From contig NZ_CP051198.1 in NCBI RefSeq assembly GCF_024181225.1, positions 496,001-560,000 of the forward strand: a stretch of 64,000 nt of DNA, read 5' to 3'. Positions 17,204 through 27,897 of this stretch are shown here, piece after piece. Under the pieces are notes generated by a model. It saw only the letters and a program-made list of their open reading frames with translations. It did not search any database and was not told the origin of the DNA. This DNA comes from Treponema sp. OMZ 787. GTDB lineage: Bacteria > Spirochaetota > Spirochaetia > Treponematales > Treponemataceae. A program made the translations under genes and the position numbers. Numbering within the stretch: the first letter of the stretch is position 1; each line of letters begins with the position of its first letter.

Positions 17204-18645
17204 TATCTTTTCCAAAAGGCCGGCATAAAATAGATTATCATTGTATATAATTCCAATCGGCCTGCCAACATTACAAAAGAAAAGAAAATCTTTACCGGGG
17301 ATGAAAAAAATGCAAAGTTTCCTGCCGGGCCCACTTTTCCAAATCCGGGGCCGATGTTACCTATCATTGCCAATGATGCGGTAATACTGCTCAATAAATC
17401 CGCTCCGTCAGCGGCTGCCGCCAGAGCTGCTATAAGAGTTAAAAGAAAATAGCAAAACATAAATCCTGCGACGCTGTATACTATGTCCTTTCTTCCCGGG
17501 CGGTTATTAAGCTGAATGCCGAAAACACCATGCGGGCTTAAAAGTCTTCTTGCTTCTATTCCTGCCTGCTTTCGCAAAATCATCCAGCGGATTACCTTGA
17601 CGCTTCCGGCCGTTGAACCTGAACAACCGCCGACAAACATCAAAAAAAACAGAATCATCTTTGCAAATTCCGGCCATGTATTATAGTCGGCCGTAGAAAA
17701 TCCTGTTGTTGTGATTATGGATGCAACCTGAAAAAAGCTTTGCCGCAAACCTCCGCCGATTCCGTAAATTGGATAGATAGAAACTGTAATTAATACGGTT
17801 GAAACGGCGACTATTTTTAAATATGATTTGAGTTCCGAATTATGGAAAAACTCTTCCGGATGACCCGTAAAAAGATGAAAATAAAGGCTGAAGTTTACAC
17901 CGGCCAATATCATAAAGACAGCGCAAATAATTTCTACAGCCGGAGAATTAAAGGCACCGACGCTTGCATTTCTTGTTGAAAAGCCTCCTGTTCCTAAGGA
18001 TGCAAATGTATGACAGAGGGCTTCAAGGAATGGGAGTCCTGCTGTCATCAAAAGGATAATTTGTACTACAGTCATTCCAAGATAAATAAACCAAAGGGCC
18101 TTTGCTGTGTGTGTTATCTTTGCCGTAACCTTTCCCTTGTCGGGACCTGTTGTTTCGCTTTTAATAAGTTGAAAGCCGCCTACGCCCAGGAGAGGAAAAA
18201 GGGCAACGGTTAGGGCGACTATTCCCATGCCTCCAAGCCAGTGCATTTGGGTTCGCCATACATGCATTGTCATCGGGCAGGCTTCCGCATCGGTAAGAAT
18301 TGTTGCTCCCGTTGTTGTAAAGCCGGATACCGATTCGAAGACGGCATCTGCAAAGTTTGGGATTACGCCTGAAATAAAAAGAGGTATTGCTCCCAAGATA
18401 CCTGCCGATATCCATGCTGCAGCAACGAGGATTATTCCGCCTGAAATTGAAAGTTTAACTTTTTTGTTCCTTAAGAAAAAGAAAAATCCTGCCGCAATTA
18501 AAAATATAAAGGCTGTAGGAATTAAAAAAGACGGAATCAAATAAGTTTCGTTTTCATATACGGCAGTTGCAATCGGGATTATAAAGCTGATCGAGATAAT
18601 TGCCAAAATCATAAAAATTATTCGGATATATTGAAGTGCTTTCAT
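17203..18645 (-). CDS. trkH: Potassium transporter membrane subunit TrkH/KtrB type
   Basis: The 480-residue protein has about ten membrane helices and four selectivity-filter loops: GFTTTGATI (about 112), SLGTGGFSTRNASV (about 215), TTTGFSTADYNTWP (about 310) and MIGNIGPGFGKVGP (about 440). The last is the usual degenerate fourth filter. It imports K+ across the inner membrane. It lies 8 nt after trkA on the same strand and is probably co-transcribed; TrkA should gate it. Confidence 0.95.
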   Translation of the reverse strand: MKALQYIRIIFMILAIISISFIIPIATAVYENETYLIPSFLIPTAFIFLIAAGFFFFLRNKKVKLSISGGIILVAAAWISAGILGAIPLFISGVIPNFADAVFESVSGFTTTGATILTDAEACPMTMHVWRTQMHWLGGMGIVALTVALFPLLGVGGFQLIKSETTGPDKGKVTAKITHTAKALWFIYLGMTVVQIILLMTAGLPFLEALCHTFASLGTGGFSTRNASVGAFNSPAVEIICAVFMILAGVNFSLYFHLFTGHPEEFFHNSELKSYLKIVAVSTVLITVSIYPIYGIGGGLRQSFFQVASIITTTGFSTADYNTWPEFAKMILFFLMFVGGCSGSTAGSVKVIRWMILRKQAGIEARRLLSPHGVFGIQLNNRPGRKDIVYSVAGFMFCYFLLTLIAALAAAADGADLLSSITASLAMIGNIGPGFGKVGPAGNFAFFSSPVKIFFSFVMLAGRLELYTMIIYFMPAFWKR

Positions 18646-18653
18646 TTTAGAAT

Positions 18654-20054
18654 CTAATTTCCTCCGAACATTTTTATAATTTCATCGCTTCGCGAAGATC
18701 TTACTATAAAGACAATTTTATCTCCGGCTTCAAGTTGAGTATCTCCGGTAGGAATTTGTTCGCCGTCTTTATCGGTAACAAGAAGAACAAGATATACACC
18801 ATGCTGAGATATATCTTTTAGTTTCTGTCCAAGCGCCGGACTGTTTTCGGATACTTGCAATTCTATTATTTCAAGTTTTCCGTCACCCATCGTGTGAACG
18901 CCTGTTACATTTTCACTTGTAAGATGGCTCATTATAGAATCAACAACTACATCTTTAAAAGAAACGGCAACATCCACTCCGATTTTATATGCAACATTTT
19001 CAAGTACGGCACTTTGTACGAGGGATATTGTTTTATAAACACCGAGTGTTTTTAAGTATGCACACGCTATCATATTGAATTCGTAGTTAGGTGTTGTGCA
19101 TATTACCAAGTCGAATGAGTCAAGACCTATCTCGTCTACAAAGGCTTCGTCTGTTACATCGGCCTTATATATAGATGCTTCGGGGAATTCGGCTGCAACT
19201 TCTTTTGCTTTTTTATCGTTCGGTTCTATAATGGAAATTTTCCATTTTTGGTTTAAGTTTGCAGGTAAAAGTTTTGAAAGAAATGATTTGCCTTTTGAAT
19301 TTTTGAGCAAATATTCTGCAACGCTTTTTCCTATCCGTCCCATTCCGACCAAGGCAATTTTTTTAAATTCTTGTGTTTGAAATCCTGAAAGCTCGTAGAA
19401 TTTTTTTATGTGTTCAGGCTTTGTTAAAATTGAAACCCTTGTTCCAGCTGTTAAAATTGTGTCTCCTGATGGAATTTTATTTTTTCCGTTTTGCTCAACA
19501 CTTACTACAATGAAGGGAATGTCGACATATTTTCTGATATCGAAAACGGCAAGGCCGTCCAAGGTGCTTTTTTCGCAAACATTAAAGCGTGTAAGTTCAT
19601 AGCTTGAATCTTCAAAAGACAAAATATCGCTGACAGCTCCGTGTTCAATCGCCTGAATAACTGCAAGGGCTGCTTCTTCATCGGGATAAACAAGGGCGTT
19701 TATGCCTAGGGTTCTTTCTTCCGAAAAATTAAGAGCTTTTACATAGTCTTCATTTCGGACTCTTGCTATTTTTATAACTTCGGGAGCAAGGCTTTCCGCG
19801 ATGCCGCAGATTATCATATTGAGTTCATCCGAGTCGGTTACGGCTATCATTGCTTCGGCTTTTTTTATACCTGCATCCAAGAGGATTTGAGTATCATTTC
19901 CTGCGGCCTGCACTACCATACAGTCCAGTCTGTTTGCTGCATGGCGGGCAGTTTCTTCATCTCTTTCTATTAGAACAACATCATGTTTTTTTCTTATCAG
20001 CCTGCGGGCTAATTCGGTTCCGGTAACACCGCCGCCAACTATAATTATTTTCAT
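18654..20054 (-). CDS. trkA: Trk system potassium uptake regulatory protein TrkA
   Basis: The 466-residue product contains two RCK units: TrkA_N at about 1-125 (IIIVGGGVTGTELARRL, a glycine-rich NAD-binding motif), TrkA_C at about 140-220, a second TrkA_N at about 228-360 (KIALVGMGRIGKSVAEYL) and a second TrkA_C at about 385-465. It is a cytoplasmic NAD(H)/ATP-binding gating ring for TrkH. It is the first gene of a trkA-trkH operon. Confidence 0.95.
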   Translation of the reverse strand: MKIIIVGGGVTGTELARRLIRKKHDVVLIERDEETARHAANRLDCMVVQAAGNDTQILLDAGIKKAEAMIAVTDSDELNMIICGIAESLAPEVIKIARVRNEDYVKALNFSEERTLGINALVYPDEEAALAVIQAIEHGAVSDILSFEDSSYELTRFNVCEKSTLDGLAVFDIRKYVDIPFIVVSVEQNGKNKIPSGDTILTAGTRVSILTKPEHIKKFYELSGFQTQEFKKIALVGMGRIGKSVAEYLLKNSKGKSFLSKLLPANLNQKWKISIIEPNDKKAKEVAAEFPEASIYKADVTDEAFVDEIGLDSFDLVICTTPNYEFNMIACAYLKTLGVYKTISLVQSAVLENVAYKIGVDVAVSFKDVVVDSIMSHLTSENVTGVHTMGDGKLEIIELQVSENSPALGQKLKDISQHGVYLVLLVTDKDGEQIPTGDTQLEAGDKIVFIVRSSRSDEIIKMFGGN

Positions 20055-20179
20055 ATTTTTATACTACTACAAATTTGGGTTTTTGAAAAGAGCATAAATA
20101 TTCTTCTTAAGGTATTCTTAAATTAAAGAGAGACAAGCTATTAATAAATTTTATATTTTGTGATATAATCATATTCGAT

Positions 20180-22987
20180 ATGAATTTAATAGAACAAACA
20201 ATAAAAACTTATGGAAGAGATTCGGAAAATGTTTTTGTATTTCCTTCCAGAATTGCTTCAAGACTTTGGTTTCAAAAATCGCTGAATCTTACCGGATTGG
20301 GAACCGTTCCTTCGGAAAACTATATGTCATGGGACGGCTTTAAGGAGTCTTGCCTTGTTTCAAAAGCCGCATCTTTAACTCCGGTATCAAACACCGTACG
20401 CAGAATTTTTGCCCAATATATAAGCCGTCTTAATTCCGAAAAAGCAAAAGAAGGTAATCCTCTTTTTAAATCCCTTATACCGGAAGCCTATGCAGAAACC
20501 GGCTCAGTATTTTCGGAATGGATTGCAGGGATTTTGCCGCAGCTTGATCATTTTGAAAAACGCTATGCGGATAAGAGTATGGATTTTTCAAATGATGATG
20601 AAATGCAGGATTATATTATTTTAAAGAATGAGTATGCCGATTTTTTAAAAAAGAATTCTTTGTTTGAACCGTCTTGGGTTTCTTCGGAATTTTATTCATA
20701 TCAAAAAAAATATATTATTATTTATCCGGAGCTGATGGAAGATTTTAACGAACATGCAGAATTTTTAAATCAGCAAGATGGAATTATATATATTCCATGT
20801 CCTAAATTTAATCAAAAAGAAAATCTAATCGATATTTATAAAAATTCAAGAAGCGAGTTAAAAAATACCGTTTTGCAAATTGAAAAACTTCTCAATGATG
20901 GAGTAAGAACCGATGAAATTTCTGTTAGTGTTCCCGATATTGAAAATTATGCAGCTTATATAAAAAGAGAATTTTATCTTAGAGGTATACCTGTAGAATT
21001 CCGATCGGGTTTTAAGTTAGGGCTTGAACAAGCCGGTAAACTGTTTTCGCTTATTTATGATTGCGTGCAAAATAGCTTTGCTTTTGAATTTATAAAGCCT
21101 ATAGTTTTAAATAAACATATTCCTTGGAAAGATATGGAGGGAGCAGCAGCCTTAATAGATTACGGTGTAAAGAATAATTGTGCTGTATCATGGAAAGAAA
21201 ACAAGGATGATACCGTTTATAAAAATATTTGGATTGAATCTTTTAAAATAAATTATGAAAAAAACGAAATTGAACTGGAGCAAAAGAAAAAGGCAAAAGA
21301 TTGGTTTTATAGTTTTTATTATGCCGTAAATAAAATCTGCGAATCTAAAACTTTTAATGATTTGCAAAAAAATTATTTTTTGTTTAGAAAAGATTTGATA
21401 GATGAAAACGGTTTTTCAGAAAAAGATAATGCAATCTTGGGCCGCTGTATTTCTTGCCTGCAAGAACTGTTATATTTGGAAGATAAGTTTGGATCCTATA
21501 TGCCTGCCGACAGGTTTAAGTTCTTTATTTCGGAATTGGATAAGGCTATCTATGTTCCGCAAAATACGGGTCTTGCAGTAAGTATCTTTCCTTACAGGGT
21601 TGCGGCTGCAACTCCTTTTACATATCATTTTATTTTAAATTGCAGTCAGGAACATACAAACATTGTTTACAATAAACTTTCTTTTTTGCGTAAGGACAAA
21701 AGAGAAGCTCTAGGTGTTTTTGAAACCGATGCATCATCTTATTTTTTTGCAGCATATACCGAATCTCCCAATACCGTTTTTAGTTTTAGCCCTCATAATT
21801 TTAATTCGCATTTGATTATAAATAATCTTTTTGAAATTTCTGAAGAGGAAGAAATTAAAAATGCTGAAAGGATAAGTAAAAAAATAGAAAATTTAAAACA
21901 ATATGATTCTTTTTTATTAGATTATCCTTTAGATACAAAAGCCGCCTTAGATGGATCTTTTGGAATATATAAAATTCAAAAAAGTGCATCAGTAAGTTTT
22001 TCTGAATTAAAAGAAAAAAAATATTTTTCTTATTTGGAAAATTCGTATGACGGCATCAGTGAAGAGTTAAATTTATATATAAGAGAAAATTTATTTAAAA
22101 ACGATGCTCTTAAATTAAGCCAAACCGATTTAAAGACTTTTAGCGAATGTCCTGTTTTATGGTTTTTAGAAAAAGTGCTTTCCGTTTTTTCGGAAAACTA
22201 TGATGCCGGTATTTTTGATGCGAGAAATATAGGTACGCTTTCCCATACGGTATTGGAAATACTATATCGGGAGATATGTTCGACAGATAATTATTTTAAT
22301 TCGAAAAATTTGGATAAGTATATCGAGAGAGCCTCTTTAATATTTGATGATGCCGCAGAAAAACACATGGATTTTAGAGGGGCTTTGGCAAAGCCCTTTA
22401 TTCAATCCTTAAAAAGGAGAGTTTTGGATGCCGTCAACTTTGTTTTAAAAAGCGATGCATCTCTTTTGGACGGCTATTCACCCAAATGGGTAGAAGAGTG
22501 GATCGAAACAGAAAAAGAAGGAATTTTATATCGCGGAAAAATCGACAGGGCTTCTTTTCCTCAAGATGAAAGGAGCGGTGTAATTATAGATTATAAAACA
22601 AATAATCTGCCTTCCTATAGTGCTTACGGAAAAGAAGGTTTGAATGCGGAAGATATAGAGTTAACCGATTTTCAAATACCTATGTATATTTTTTTGGCGG
22701 AATCCAAATTACACCAAACTATAGAACATGCATGGTTTTTAAGTTTTGTGCAGCAAAAAATAAATAAGGTTGTAAACGATAATGAGGTTATACCGAATAA
22801 AGGCGGTAAATCTGAAAGAACACGGGAAGATTTTCAATCTTCAATCGATGCACTTATCAGAGAGGCTGAAAGGTTTGCAGAACTGGTGAAAAACCAAGAT
22901 TTTACAAAACCTCTTTCCGTTTCATTTGAAGAATGCAGCGGGTGCCGTTTTAAACATATTTGTAGAACAGTTTATTCGGTTAAGTAA
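20180..22987 (+). CDS. addB: AddB-type subunit of helicase-nuclease (PD-(D/E)XK, Fe-S)
   Basis: The 935-residue protein is a RecB-like nuclease subunit. The C-terminal nuclease core includes IGTLSHTVLEILYRE and VIIDYKTN. A four-cysteine Fe-S arrangement is visible: one Cys in LKTFSECPVLWF (about 655) and three in CSGCRFKHIC at the C-terminus. No Walker A motif is present, as usual for AddB. With AddA it resects double-strand ends for recombination. It lacks a ribosome site; TATAAT at 20164-20169 lies 10 nt before the ATG, so the mRNA has almost no leader. addA follows after 21 nt. Confidence 0.88.
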   Translation: MNLIEQTIKTYGRDSENVFVFPSRIASRLWFQKSLNLTGLGTVPSENYMSWDGFKESCLVSKAASLTPVSNTVRRIFAQYISRLNSEKAKEGNPLFKSLIPEAYAETGSVFSEWIAGILPQLDHFEKRYADKSMDFSNDDEMQDYIILKNEYADFLKKNSLFEPSWVSSEFYSYQKKYIIIYPELMEDFNEHAEFLNQQDGIIYIPCPKFNQKENLIDIYKNSRSELKNTVLQIEKLLNDGVRTDEISVSVPDIENYAAYIKREFYLRGIPVEFRSGFKLGLEQAGKLFSLIYDCVQNSFAFEFIKPIVLNKHIPWKDMEGAAALIDYGVKNNCAVSWKENKDDTVYKNIWIESFKINYEKNEIELEQKKKAKDWFYSFYYAVNKICESKTFNDLQKNYFLFRKDLIDENGFSEKDNAILGRCISCLQELLYLEDKFGSYMPADRFKFFISELDKAIYVPQNTGLAVSIFPYRVAAATPFTYHFILNCSQEHTNIVYNKLSFLRKDKREALGVFETDASSYFFAAYTESPNTVFSFSPHNFNSHLIINNLFEISEEEEIKNAERISKKIENLKQYDSFLLDYPLDTKAALDGSFGIYKIQKSASVSFSELKEKKYFSYLENSYDGISEELNLYIRENLFKNDALKLSQTDLKTFSECPVLWFLEKVLSVFSENYDAGIFDARNIGTLSHTVLEILYREICSTDNYFNSKNLDKYIERASLIFDDAAEKHMDFRGALAKPFIQSLKRRVLDAVNFVLKSDASLLDGYSPKWVEEWIETEKEGILYRGKIDRASFPQDERSGVIIDYKTNNLPSYSAYGKEGLNAEDIELTDFQIPMYIFLAESKLHQTIEHAWFLSFVQQKINKVVNDNEVIPNKGGKSERTREDFQSSIDALIREAERFAELVKNQDFTKPLSVSFEECSGCRFKHICRTVYSVK

Positions 22988-23008
22988 ATTTTATTGGAGA
23001 AAATTAAG

Positions 23009-26000
23009 ATGAATGATTATATAAAAAAAATGCTTGATAGTTTAAATGAGAATCAAAGAAATGCAGTAACTGTTGAAGAAAATTCCGTAATTGCTGCCGG
23101 AGCAGGATCGGGAAAAACAAAGGTTTTGGCTGCCCGATATGTTTATTTTGTTGTTGAAAAGGGTGTCAGTGTAGAAAAAATAATCGCCCTAACATTTACC
23201 GAAAAAGCCGCCGCAGAGATGCACAAAAGAATTTACAACGAGCTAAAAAAAATAGATCATCCTAATGCAAAAAACGCAATCGAAAAATTTCATCTTGCTA
23301 AGATTTCGACAATAGATTCTTTTTGTAATTGGATAGCAAAGACAGCATGTAGAAACTTCGGTGTTTCCCCTGATTTTACGATTGATAAGGACGAGTCTGC
23401 AAAATTAGCTTACCGTATAGGATTGGATTTCTTTTTAAAAATGCGTGCAGATAGGACTATGCAGTTTTTTTTAGGAGATAACGGGATAGATGATTTTGTT
23501 GACGGACTTTTTGCAAAATTATTAAATAATTATGTTTTGATTTCAAAACCCATTGATTTTCAAAAGAGTTTAGAGGCTCAAATAAAATATCATACTGAAG
23601 AAGAAAGAAAAACTTTATCAGAGTGTTTTGATGTTTTTGAATTTATAAGAAAAGAAGATTTTTCTAAAAGTTTTACTGAAGAAGCGATGAGTGAGTATTC
23701 AACCCTTCCTTATTTTCCAGAGTCGGCAAAAGATGATTCTTTTCTTAAACTGCTCCCTATTGTCGATAAAATTTCCAAATCAAAAAAAGGACCTAAAAAT
23801 GATATCGTAAAAGAAATAAAAGAAAAATTAAAAAAAATATATCAAAAACTTTTATCCGTTTATAATTTTGAGTATGCTCGTGAGCGCTTGGTGCCTTTTT
23901 TTGCTATGCTTGACGAGCTTCAAGAAGAGTATATATATCAAAAAAAACAAAAAGGCCTTCTAACTTTTTCGGATGTGTCTCAGCTTGCTGTAGATGTTTT
24001 AACCAATGATGTAGATTTACGGAACTTTTATAAAAACAATACAGACATTATAATGATAGACGAGTTTCAGGATAACAATAGTCAGCAAAGAGACTTGCTC
24101 TTTTTAATTGCAGAAAAACTTGAGCGTTCCGAAAAATCCGTTCCTGCTCCAAGTGAGCTTTGTCCGAATAAATTGTTTTTTGTGGGCGATGAAAAGCAGT
24201 CTATTTATGCTTTTAGAGGGGCAGATGTTTCCGTATTCCGAAAACTTGCAGACGATATTTCGGATAAAGAAAGACTTGCCGCTACAAGGCTTTTAATAAA
24301 TTACCGTACGGAACCTTCTCTTATCAATTTATTTAATACAATATTTTCCAAAGTTTTTTATTCCGAGATAAATAAACCCTTGGAAAAAAACTCATCCGTT
24401 CCCGCCTATGAAGCGGAATATGTTCCGACTGAAACGAGGGCTCCCGTAAAAGAAGTTGAATCTAAAATTGAAATAATGTTTTTTGATAAAAAAAGATTTT
24501 CTTCATTGGATGAACAAAGCCGGTTCTTGAGTCCTATAGAGACGGAAGCTTTTTATCTTGCAAAACGAATTTTAGAATTGCATAATCAAGGTTTTAAAGT
24601 TAGGGATGGAAAAAATGCAAGGCCGTGTTCATGGAGTGACTTTGCCGTTTTGCTTAAAGCCTCGACAAAGCAAAGTGTTTACGAAAGAGTTTTCCGCAAC
24701 TTAGGCATTCCCTATAGAAGTGTTCAGCAAAGAGGTTTATTTAATGATGCCCCTATAAACGATATTTATGCTATGCTTAAAATTATAGCCTATCCTTCCG
24801 ATAAAAAAACTTATGCACAAGTTTTACATTCGCCTTTTGTAAATATTGATGATGATGCCTTTGCAGTGTTGCTTTTAAATTTCACAAGGGCCTTTGATCT
24901 TTCTTTAGCAGAAAAATTAAACGGAAAAAATAAAAACGCATATTTACGAGGCTGCGGTTTATTTGCAAGGTTAAATAAACAGGTTTTAACTATGCCGTGT
25001 AGTGAATTGGTTACATATCTTTGGTATGATGAAGCCTACAGATATTTCTTATTGAGCAATGAAGAAAATCATCATTACATAGATTTGTATGATTATCTTT
25101 TTGAACTTGCATGTCAAGCAGATATAAACGGATTAACTTTTTCTCAGTTTGTAGATTCTCTAGCTTCTCATATTGAAGATAATGAAAGACTTGAAGATAT
25201 GGAAATTCCTTTAGAGGGAGAAAAGGACTCTGTGAGTTTTTTGACTGTGCATAAGAGCAAGGGCTTGGAGTTTCCAATTGTTATAGTTCCGGATTGCGGA
25301 AATGAAGGTAAATCTATACAGCAAAAAGGTTTCTTTTCTTACAATAAAGATATGGGACCTGTTTTATATACACCGCAAATACCGGGTTTGCCTAAGCAAA
25401 TGAATTTAATCTTTGACGCTTTACGAGAAGAAGAAAAGTCAAAACAGTTAGCCGAAACAAAAAGACTTTTATATGTTGCAGCAACCAGAGCCGAATCTTA
25501 TCTTATAATTAGCGGGGTAGCTAATAATGTGGATGAAGATTCTCAGAATCCCCAAAGCTCATCTAAAAATGAACAGGATATATCGGAATTCTCTAGAACC
25601 ATTTCAGATATGAAGCAATTAATAAAGATTTCTCAAGAAAATGGAAAGAAAAGCTTTTTTGAATTACTCTTACCGGCTCTTCCCGATGCGCATGAAGATA
25701 TTATCTTTAATGAACTTTTACCGATTAAAAGACAGAATTTATTTAACAATTTTAAAAAAGAACGGAGAGAAAAAATAAATTTTGAAAAACTTTTTGCTTC
25801 TTCTAAAGTAAAAGAATTCAATCTTGCAGAAAAAAGGATAATAACTGCCACAGGTTTTGCTAATGTGGTAAACAAAAAGCAAGGAGAAGAATCTGTTTAT
25901 TCTTTTACTTCCGAAAAAGACAAGCTTCCTGAGTCTTCTAAAAATATGAATGAGCAAAAAGAATTTACTGCTGCCGAGCTTGGAACTCTTACCCATGCCC

Positions 26001-26386
26001 TAATCGAAGCCCGTCTTTTAAATAAGGAATTTGTTTATCCTAAAGGGCACTCCGAAACTGAAAGAAAAAAGATTTATGCTTGGGCCGATAATTTTTTTAA
26101 TTCGGATATGTATGCTCTTGCAAGGGATGCCGAATTCTTAAAAAGCGAATACGGCTTTTTAACAGAGTATGATGGGCAAATTGTAAGCGGCCAGATAGAC
26201 TTGCTTTTTAAAAAAGATAAAACAGCCTATGTTGTCGATTATAAAACCGATGAACTAGAAAATCCCGAAGCACACTTAACTCAGCTGAAAATTTATAAAA
26301 AAGCTGCATATGATCTTACAAAAGCCGAAGTGAAAACTTTTATCTTCTATCTAAAGACGGGGAATTGTGTTGAGCTTGAGACATAA
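23009..26386 (+). CDS. addA: AddA-type UvrD-family helicase with C-terminal nuclease domain
   Basis: The 1125-residue product begins with the Q-motif (LNENQRNAV) and Walker A AGAGSGKT (about residues 28-35). It has motif Ia (ALTFTEKAAAEM), Walker B/motif II IDEFQDNN (about 350), motif III GDEKQSIYAFRGA (about 400), motif V (TVHKSKGLEFPIV, about 755) and motif VI (LLYVAATRAESYL). The C-terminus has a RecB nuclease motif YVVDYKTDE. It unwinds and cuts DNA ends with AddB. ATG 23009 with GGAGA at 22996-23000 is chosen over the TTG at 22994. It is in operon with addB. Confidence 0.92.
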   Translation: MNDYIKKMLDSLNENQRNAVTVEENSVIAAGAGSGKTKVLAARYVYFVVEKGVSVEKIIALTFTEKAAAEMHKRIYNELKKIDHPNAKNAIEKFHLAKISTIDSFCNWIAKTACRNFGVSPDFTIDKDESAKLAYRIGLDFFLKMRADRTMQFFLGDNGIDDFVDGLFAKLLNNYVLISKPIDFQKSLEAQIKYHTEEERKTLSECFDVFEFIRKEDFSKSFTEEAMSEYSTLPYFPESAKDDSFLKLLPIVDKISKSKKGPKNDIVKEIKEKLKKIYQKLLSVYNFEYARERLVPFFAMLDELQEEYIYQKKQKGLLTFSDVSQLAVDVLTNDVDLRNFYKNNTDIIMIDEFQDNNSQQRDLLFLIAEKLERSEKSVPAPSELCPNKLFFVGDEKQSIYAFRGADVSVFRKLADDISDKERLAATRLLINYRTEPSLINLFNTIFSKVFYSEINKPLEKNSSVPAYEAEYVPTETRAPVKEVESKIEIMFFDKKRFSSLDEQSRFLSPIETEAFYLAKRILELHNQGFKVRDGKNARPCSWSDFAVLLKASTKQSVYERVFRNLGIPYRSVQQRGLFNDAPINDIYAMLKIIAYPSDKKTYAQVLHSPFVNIDDDAFAVLLLNFTRAFDLSLAEKLNGKNKNAYLRGCGLFARLNKQVLTMPCSELVTYLWYDEAYRYFLLSNEENHHYIDLYDYLFELACQADINGLTFSQFVDSLASHIEDNERLEDMEIPLEGEKDSVSFLTVHKSKGLEFPIVIVPDCGNEGKSIQQKGFFSYNKDMGPVLYTPQIPGLPKQMNLIFDALREEEKSKQLAETKRLLYVAATRAESYLIISGVANNVDEDSQNPQSSSKNEQDISEFSRTISDMKQLIKISQENGKKSFFELLLPALPDAHEDIIFNELLPIKRQNLFNNFKKERREKINFEKLFASSKVKEFNLAEKRIITATGFANVVNKKQGEESVYSFTSEKDKLPESSKNMNEQKEFTAAELGTLTHALIEARLLNKEFVYPKGHSETERKKIYAWADNFFNSDMYALARDAEFLKSEYGFLTEYDGQIVSGQIDLLFKKDKTAYVVDYKTDELENPEAHLTQLKIYKKAAYDLTKAEVKTFIFYLKTGNCVELET

Positions 26387-26397
26387 ATTCTTCCCTA

Positions 26398-26426
26398 TTG
26401 AATTCTTTGCCTTTATCTTGTAAAAT
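26398..26426 (+). promoter_or_regulatory. Promoter of arcA
   Basis: TTGAAT (26398-26403), 17 nt, TAAAAT (26421-26426), then a leader of about 24 nt with TAGGAG. Confidence 0.65.
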
Positions 26427-26456
26427 CCGAAATATTACCAGACGTAGGAGAATTGC

Positions 26457-27689
26457 ATGGCTGTCATAAATGTTACAAGCGAAATAGGAAAACTAAAAAA
26501 GGTGCTCCTGCACCGTCCCGGAAAAGAGCTTTTAAATCTTACACCCGATAAACTTGATGAGCTCTTGTTTGACGATATTCCGTTTTTGAAAATGGCCCAA
26601 AAAGAACATGATGCATTTGCCGATATTTTGTCTAAAAACGGAGTTGAGGTAGTATATCTTGAGAACTTAGCCGCCGAGGCTGTTTCTCAAAGTGCAGAAA
26701 TCCGAGAAAAATTTATACAACAGTATATTAAAGAAGCTGATGTACATTCTGAATACTATCAAAAAATGATCTACGATTTTCTGAATGCAATCAAGGACCC
26801 AAAAGAACTTATCTTAAAAACAATGGAAGGAGTGAACGCAAACGAGATACCGTTTAAGAACACCCATTCGCTTGCCCACTATGTTTTGGATTCCGGTTCC
26901 ATGCTTATAAACCCCATGCCTAACCTCTACTTTACACGAGACCCCTTTGCATGTATAGGAAACGGAGTGAGCTTAAATAAGATGTACTCCGTAACCCGAT
27001 GCCGCGAAACTATTTACGGTGAATATATATTTGATCATCATCCGGAATATGCAGGAAAGGTAAAGAAATTTTATAACCGTTATGATGCCCCCAGTATTGA
27101 AGGAGGGGACATATTAAATATCGGTAAAGAAGTTTTGGCTATAGGCCTTTCGCAGCGGACATCGGCCAATGCTATAGATTCCATCGCAAACAATATTTTT
27201 GATGATGAGTCTTCTCCCATAAAAACTATCCTGGCCTTTCAGATTCCTGCAATTAGGGCCTTTATGCACTTGGATACCGTATTTACTCAGATAGACTTTG
27301 ATAAGTTTACCATCCATCCCGGAATTTTAGGTCCTTTAAGAGTCTTTGAAATTACCAGAGGAGCAAAAAAGGGTGAACTCAATGTAAAGCAGATTGACTC
27401 TACCTTAGAAAATGTTCTTGAAAAATATACCGGTGCCGGGAAAATTGAGCTCATCCAATGTGCAGGCGGAGACAAGATTGCAGCCGAACGCGAACAGTGG
27501 AACGACGGATCCAACACTCTTTGCATAAACCCCGGAACAATAGTCGTTTACGAAAGAAACGATGTTACAAACGAAATCTTAAACAAGAAGGGCTTAAAAG
27601 TCCTCGAAATGCCCTGCGGCGAACTTTCCCGCGGCCGAGGCGGCCCCCGCTGTATGAGTATGCCCTTGTTGAGAGATGATATACGCTAG
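26457..27689 (+). CDS. arcA: Arginine deiminase
   Basis: The 410-residue product has the guanidino-group-modifying fold signatures: NLYFTRDPFACIG (about 160), EGGDILNIG (about 215), the catalytic His in MHLDTVFTQID (about 270) and the nucleophile Cys near the C-terminus in RGRGGPRCMSMP. It hydrolyses arginine to citrulline and ammonia in the cytoplasm, a main energy and pH-defence route in oral treponemes. Length is normal. No arcB, arcC or arcD is adjacent, so the pathway is dispersed. The start has TAGGAG 7 nt upstream and its own promoter. Confidence 0.96.
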   Translation: MAVINVTSEIGKLKKVLLHRPGKELLNLTPDKLDELLFDDIPFLKMAQKEHDAFADILSKNGVEVVYLENLAAEAVSQSAEIREKFIQQYIKEADVHSEYYQKMIYDFLNAIKDPKELILKTMEGVNANEIPFKNTHSLAHYVLDSGSMLINPMPNLYFTRDPFACIGNGVSLNKMYSVTRCRETIYGEYIFDHHPEYAGKVKKFYNRYDAPSIEGGDILNIGKEVLAIGLSQRTSANAIDSIANNIFDDESSPIKTILAFQIPAIRAFMHLDTVFTQIDFDKFTIHPGILGPLRVFEITRGAKKGELNVKQIDSTLENVLEKYTGAGKIELIQCAGGDKIAAEREQWNDGSNTLCINPGTIVVYERNDVTNEILNKKGLKVLEMPCGELSRGRGGPRCMSMPLLRDDIR

Positions 27690-27702
27690 CTTTATATAAA
27701 GA

Positions 27703-27897
27703 TTAAAACTTATGGTCTATACCGCTTTGCTTCATAATGGCATTAGCGGTATGCCGTGATTTTATTTTTGAGTCAACAGTAAAACGGCAATCGCTTATCG
27801 GACTATACCAAATGTCATGGTCACCCTTGCCGTGTCTTACAAAACTGCATCCGTTTTTACGCAAGATTTCTCTCACAATTTTTTCATACTGAGCCAT
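27703..27897 (-). CDS. hicA: HicA-type mRNA interferase toxin
   Basis: The 64-residue protein (MAQYEKIVREILRKNGCSF onwards) has the dsRBD-like HicA fold. The catalytic histidine motif lies in VRHGKGDHDIWY, and VDSKIKSRHTANAIMKQSGID is typical of the C-terminus. It would cleave mRNA when free. ATG 27897 overlaps the hicB stop by one base (TAATG), so translation is coupled; the longer frame up to 27930 runs inside hicB and is rejected. The order is hicB then hicA. Confidence 0.88.
   Translation of the reverse strand: MAQYEKIVREILRKNGCSFVRHGKGDHDIWYSPISDCRFTVDSKIKSRHTANAIMKQSGIDHKF

Noticed and set aside
18010-18544. Plus-strand frames opposite trkH
   Set aside because: They are antisense shadows of a well-supported membrane protein gene.
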